This document shows positions 59,301-64,000 of a stretch of DNA of 64,000 nt, piece after piece. Source of the stretch: Scatophagus argus. Lineage: Eukaryota > Chordata > Actinopteri > Scatophagidae. A program made the translations under genes and the position numbers. The stretch is from contig NC_058515.1 in NCBI RefSeq assembly GCF_020382885.2, positions 9,531,223 to 9,595,222 of the forward strand, in the 5' to 3' direction. The notes beneath the pieces are model-generated. The model did not search any database and was not told the origin of the DNA. It was given only the letters and a program-made list of their open reading frames with translations. Position 1 is the stretch's first letter, and each line of letters begins with the position of its first letter.

Positions 59301-62300
59301 CTGTGTGTCAACAAGCTTCTGCTGGGCTGAAGAGTCTAAGCAGGACTCTCCACCAGCTTCACTGACTCTCCTCTGTAGCTGACGCTGCACTCTGTCATGG
59401 AGGCAAAACCTGTGGAAAAATAGAATTCACCCCTGAAGATCAATAAAGTATCAGATTAGTGTGCGCTTATGGCTGTGTGTTATTCGATATGACAATGTCG
59501 TGCAAAGACAAAAGGAGGTGTTGAAGTGAAACGTTTATTTTGTGTTTTGGATCTTTGCTGGAAGGCAAGATGATGGAGATGAAGGATGGTAGCTCAGATA
59601 TTGTTTGCTTTCTGTGTGGTTTAATCATCACAGCTGAATCGTAGGTATCTGTGTTTCCGTGAGAGTGTCTGTTTATTGTTTCTGTCGTTATACAGTGGAA
59701 AGAAGAAAAATTAGCGACCATCTGGCAAGTCAGTCCTCTGAATTCCTTACTCAAATTGAGGGCCAAAGGACAGTGGGTGTTGTCCACTGCGCACGTCATG
59801 ATGTGTGGAGATTTGTGGTTTTGGGCTCGATAAAACGGATTTTACCTTGAGCCAAAAAAGGAAGGTTTTCATCCTGCATATCTACTTTCACACGTCCGAT
59901 TTCAAGGTCACTTTTTTAAAGAAAAATGTACGACACTTGCAACATGACCCCGAGTGTATTTTTTTTTGTGTGATTTAGTTGACCATGATGTCAGCGAGAC
60001 GTAGAGCTCTGCTCAGGCGCTAAAAATAGCACAGGATATGCACTCAGCTACTGCTGCATCAATAGTTTTTAACATCTCATCTTTGAATTTGGATACAGTA
60101 GTGTACGTATGGCAGGCTCCATAAGGAGAGTTCCAGGATTTGTTTGATCCAGAGTGCTTTTTTTTCATGCAATATTGCACATTAATAAAGGTGATTCTTG
60201 CGCACTGCCAGATATCCAATCATTGCCGTGACATTTTGCCAGCGCATAGCTCGGTTTGTTTCCTTTGTCGGTTCACGCTGTCCTTTTTTTATTTTCAAAG
60301 TAGCGCTCCCTGGGCTACGTTCTTCACTGACAGTGCAACTAAAAATAACAAGATGGATCATACAAAGCACACTTTGTTTTCCATAGATATCTGCCTGCAG
60401 TTTTTAGCACAGTGCTTCACTCTTTTAACATCAGCGCTTAGATGTTCCCACAATCAGCCTCAGAGTAACAGCTGCTGACAACTTTGTTACGACTTTTTCC
60501 TTTCTGGAGTAGATGTTATTATAGTTGCCATCTTATCATCCTCTTAAAGAAATTTCTTATCAGTTAAAATTTGAATGTTTTGGGAAAATGGGACACAACA
60601 TCAGGGTCTGGTAACTCGTGAAGGCCATAACGTGTCATTATCTGTGACACTTTACCGACTAAATTATTTAATGTTGAGGTAAACATTTGATTATGAAGGT
60701 ATTCATTAAGTCTTCCTTGCTTCCCCTCAGGTGAACTCTTGGAGCGGTTCCATTGAGATTGGCGTGACGGCACTGGACCCTGCCGTGTTGGACTTCCCCA
60801 GCAGCGCTACAGGCCTTAAGGGCGGCTCCTGGATCGTGTCAGGCTGCTCGGTGCTACGTGACGGCCGCTCAGTCCTGGAGGAGTACGGCCGCGACCTCGA
60901 CCAACTAGCCGAGGGCGACCGGGTGGGCATTCAGCGCAGCTCCCGCGGGGAGCTCCATCTCTGGGTCAATGGGCAGGACTGCGGTGCGGCCGCCAGCGGC
61001 TTGCCGTCTAAACTCTGGGCGGTGGTGGACCTGTATGGCAAGTGCACTCAAGTGACAGTGGTGAGCTGTGAGCCGCCGCCGCCGTCCTCAGCGGAGAAAG
61101 AGACAATAGAGCGAGTGGAGGAGGAGGAGGCGGAGGAGGAAGAGGAGGAGGAGGTGGTGGTGTGTGGGGGTCGGGAGGATGCGGGGATCACGGCACTGAT
61201 GAATGTGGCAGCAATGAATGGAATGATGAATGGAGATGAAGGTGAGGGGTCGTTTTATGAATCATTTTGTTCTTCTTTTTCCTAATCTGTATGCTGGGAT
61301 TTGTCACCTCTTGTATCCTTGTCGCTCTCCTCCCTGTCAGTGCCTGAGCTCAGCTGCAGTCACAGCAGACCAGACAAGTTCCCCAACAGCTTGGAGCCTG
61401 ACACAGGTGAGAACATCCTCCTCAGCTCAGCACATGAACGTCGTGCAACGTCACCAGGACTGACATTCTTCTTCTCTCTCTGTCTTTAGTTCTGACAGAG
61501 CACCAGCTCTTTGACGTGTTCAACAACGCAATAGTATCATTTTATCGCTCTGAGGATGAGGGCGGAGGGGAGGACGGTGGAGGCGGAGGAGGAGCCGGAG
61601 GTGGCGGAGGAGGAACTGCAGGAAGCGACTCTTCTTCCAGAAATGACAGGGGGAGCAGCAGCAGTGGAGGAGGTGCAGCCAACAGCGACAGTGGAATAGC
61701 AACAACAGGGGGTGGAGGGAGCAGAGGAGGAGGAGGAGGAGGTGGAGCTAGCAGTGCTGGAGAAGGCGGAAACTCGAACAACAGTCCTGCCGGTAATGGA
61801 GGGACCGGGACAGGGGTTGTGACGGGTGGGCTGACCACCAACGACGCGCTGCTCTTTCACGAGAAATGTGGCACTTTGATCAAACTGAGCAACAACAACA
61901 AGACGGCGGAGCGGAGGAGACCGCTGGACGAATTCAATAACGGCGTGGTGATGACCAACCGGCCGCTCCGACACAACGAGATGTTTGAGGTGTTTACACT
62001 TACACGACTCTGTGCTGGGATGTTCGTTTATACATGAGGGATGGAGTGACAATGAATGTGCTGAGTGATGCTAAAAGAATACATCTCAGGTTGTATGAGC
62101 TGCAAAATAGTCAGTCTTTATCAATCAGTTTTTGATTAACTGACGAGGAGTTGAGGAAATGTTCCTTGCAAGTTCCCAGAGCTGAAAGTGACGTGACTCC
62201 AAATTTCTCATTTTGTTCAAACCCCAAAGATGTTGAATTTCTGAAGATGTAAAAACTAAGAAAAAGAAAAGTAGCAAATTCTCACATTTTCATAACGTGG

Positions 62301-64000
62301 AACCAGCGAATGTGGCATTTTTATTTGATAGATGACTTAATTGTTTTAATGTCCCTCAGCAAGGCATTCTGTTAACTGATTTACAGTTGTCAAAGCACTG
62401 CTTAGATAAAGTTAAAAGAACAAACATTTGAGGGGTTTTCAGAGTAAAGTCAATATGTTGACCAAGCAGTTGAAGACAAAAGAATCAAAATTTTGTGTAC
62501 TTCATGCCTGGAGGTCTGCTGATTTTTATCACGCTGTGCTTGAGGTAGAACAGAGACAGATCTCTTCATTTCAGCTGATGATTAATCCAAAAACACAGTC
62601 GGTGTCAGAAAAGTTCAAATGTATTTGTTATTTTTCAGATCCGCATTGATAAGCTAGTGGACAAGTGGTCAGGCTCAATAGAGATTGGCGTGACGACACA
62701 CAATCCTAACAATCTGGACTATCCTGCAACTATGACCAATCTGCGCTCAGGTAACACACACACACACACATGCACAAAGATTACAAACAGAACAGGAGTT
62801 ATCCAGTGTGAATGAAGTCAGTCATTCTGGCTGTTGACATCAGGTACAATCATGATGAGTGGCTGTGGGATACTGACCAATGGGAAGGGAACCCGCAGGG
62901 AATACTGTGAATTCAGCCTAGATGAACTTCAGGTTTGTGATCACTCTTTGACACGCACACACACACACACACTCATTTCACTTTTCACCTTCTGTGCACG
63001 GTTGTCTGTGTTTATGATCTCCATCGTCCCCTCTGTTCCACGTCTAGGAGGGAGATCACATAGGCTTGATGCGCAAAGCCAGTGGAGCGCTCCATTTCTA
63101 CATCAATGGCATCGACCAAGGTGAGACCCCTCATGGGGGGGAGGGCGGGCTGGAAGTGGCTGGGTGCAGTGATGTGATGCCTATCAGCTCAGAACAGAAA
63201 GATGAAACCAAATGAACCATCTGTTTGTTTTTTTTGTGCATTTTTTGTATTGTTGTTGTCCTTTGATCCCATGATGCTTTGCATCATAAACAATCTGCTG
63301 TCTTTCAAAATAGTGAGAATTAATGATTTATTAGCCACAAACTGCAGCTGTGTTAGCAAGGTTTTTAAGACTGCAGATGCACTACCTTTATATTTACAGT
63401 GAATACACACAGCAAATACTGTGTAGGTCACAGTATTTGTTGTGTGTATTTGTTGTGTGAATATTGGCACTGTGAAGGAAGTATAATTTGGGTCTCTACT
63501 TCAACCACTTTTGTGTCATTCACCAGGTGTTGCAGCAGCCCAGACACCCGGCGTGGTCTACGGTGTGGTCGACCTCTACGGCATGGCCGTCAAAGTCACA
63601 ATAGTCCACAACCACAACCACAGCGACCGCCTCAGACGCAACAACGCCATCATGAGGGCTCTATCGCCGGATGTCGGCAGGCCCAGGTCGGCTCTCTCCC
63701 TCACCCCGGACACAGAGTGCCCCGACCGGCTGCTCTTCCATGCCAACTGTGGCCAGAAGGCTGCCATCATAAGTGACGGCAGGACGGCATTGCGGCCACA
63801 GTGAGTCCACTTCACCTGTTTGAAAACAACATTTCTAAATGATCTTGACTGTGCTCAGAATGTTTTAAACGGTTTGTGAAATACTAAAATAAGGCTTGTT
63901 GATGTGAAGAAAAATCATACATCATATTGGGTAATTCTGCTGTTACAGGATGTTGTTTTAAACATTTAATAGTGATGCTGAAGTTAACAACGCTGCTTCC
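56400..64000 (+). CDS. neurl4: Neuralized-like protein 4, 5' part, runs off right edge
   Basis: NEURL4 is a centriolar adaptor built of neuralized homology repeats (NHRs); in mammals it works with HERC2 and CP110 to limit ectopic microtubule centres. Exons visible: 56400-56564, 60731-61241, 61341-61406, 61490-61989, 62639-62750, 62844-62932, 63048-63120, 63527-63800 (donor at 63801), giving 596 codons with consistent phases. NHR1 is about 12-167 ([56 protein letters not shown]). NHR2 is about 370-530 ([44 protein letters not shown]). NHR3 begins near 570 ([13 protein letters not shown]). Between NHR1 and NHR2 there is a Glu-rich run (about 181-197) and a Gly/Ser-rich linker (about 264-366). 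Human NEURL4 has 1562 residues and six NHRs, so roughly 40% is present. Other NEURL family members have one or two NHRs plus a RING, which argues for neurl4. Confidence 0.93.
58761..58783. repeat. GA microsatellite
   Basis: Perfect GA tract of about 11 units, continuing as GGGAGGGAG, in neurl4 intron 1. Confidence 0.85.
59424..59455 (+). mobile_element. Possible 3' tail of a fish LINE/SINE
   Basis: The segment reads CACCCCTGAAGATCAATAAA followed by GTATC. Fish non-LTR elements often end in CCCCT..GATCAATAAAGTATCTAT-like tails. No body of the element was recognised, so this is only a suggestion. Confidence 0.3.
61570..61790 (+). repeat. neurl4: GGA/GGC-rich repetitive coding segment in neurl4
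   Basis: Purine-rich triplet-like sequence inside exon 61490-61989 encoding runs of up to seven Gly broken by Ser, Ala and Asn. It remains in frame with the flanking NHR-coding sequence, so it is translated. The complementary strand shows long Pro- or Ser-rich false ORFs. Confidence 0.85.

Larger units (their letters stand above)
56565..60730 (+). other. neurl4: neurl4 intron 1
   Basis: A 4.2-kb intron, far longer than the other neurl4 introns here (83-649 bp). No coding exon is recognised on either strand. It contains a GA microsatellite (about 58761-58783) and a sequence resembling a retroelement tail near 59430-59455. Regulatory elements of the gene would most likely lie here. Confidence 0.6.

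Noticed and set aside
61537..62052. Minus-strand ORFs of 99-171 aa opposite the neurl4 Gly-rich exon
   Set aside because: Shadow of a GGN-rich coding exon; the sense strand continues NHR domains in frame with correct splice sites.

Overview
The window is nuclear DNA from a ray-finned fish, probably a spiny-rayed teleost. Genes are intron-containing with GT-AG introns, many of them short (about 80-300 bp in the largest gene). CA/TG and CT/GA microsatellites are abundant, a short hAT-type transposon of a kind common in fish is present, and all recognisable proteins are vertebrate orthologues. I see no operons, CRISPR arrays, RNA genes or viral genes.

Layout from left to right: (1) 1-1880, minus strand: the 5' end of a gelsolin-family gene, best matched by the macrophage-capping protein capg; it runs off the left edge. 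(2) About 1.9-9.6 kb: intergenic, with microsatellites and one well-formed hAT-like MITE. (3) 9.6-22.4 kb, minus strand: complete polr2a, the largest subunit of RNA polymerase II. I resolved 29 coding exons with consistent phases, giving 1966 residues including a CTD of about 52 heptads. (4) 22.4-23.3 kb: a divergent promoter with a TATA box on the polr2a side and three CCAAT boxes. (5) 23.3-41.4 kb: a long stretch with no convincing coding exon, best read as the 5' untranslated exons and introns of zbtb4; it contains a microsatellite-dense block near 35 kb and a 29-base poly-C run. (6) 41.4-50.1 kb, plus strand: zbtb4, a Kaiso-type methyl-CpG zinc-finger repressor, in a single 1847-codon exon in which I cannot find the BTB/POZ domain that names the family. 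(7) 51.7-55.8 kb, plus strand: complete shbg (sex hormone-binding globulin), 8 coding exons, 393 residues. (8) 56.4 kb to the right edge, plus strand: the first 8 coding exons of neurl4, with NHR1, NHR2 and the start of NHR3.

polr2a, zbtb4, shbg and neurl4 all have human counterparts in band 17p13.1, so the window is a conserved syntenic block with local rearrangement. The head-to-head polr2a/zbtb4 pair also matches the human arrangement. The genes do not form one pathway; what they share is ancestral linkage and, for polr2a/zbtb4, probably a promoter.

The main leads are the apparently BTB-less zbtb4, the divergent promoter, a two-codon uORF just before the shbg start, a Lys at a steroid-contact position of Shbg, a GC-AG intron in polr2a, and a roughly 100-residue Gly/Ser linker in Neurl4. 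No new multi-gene system is visible.
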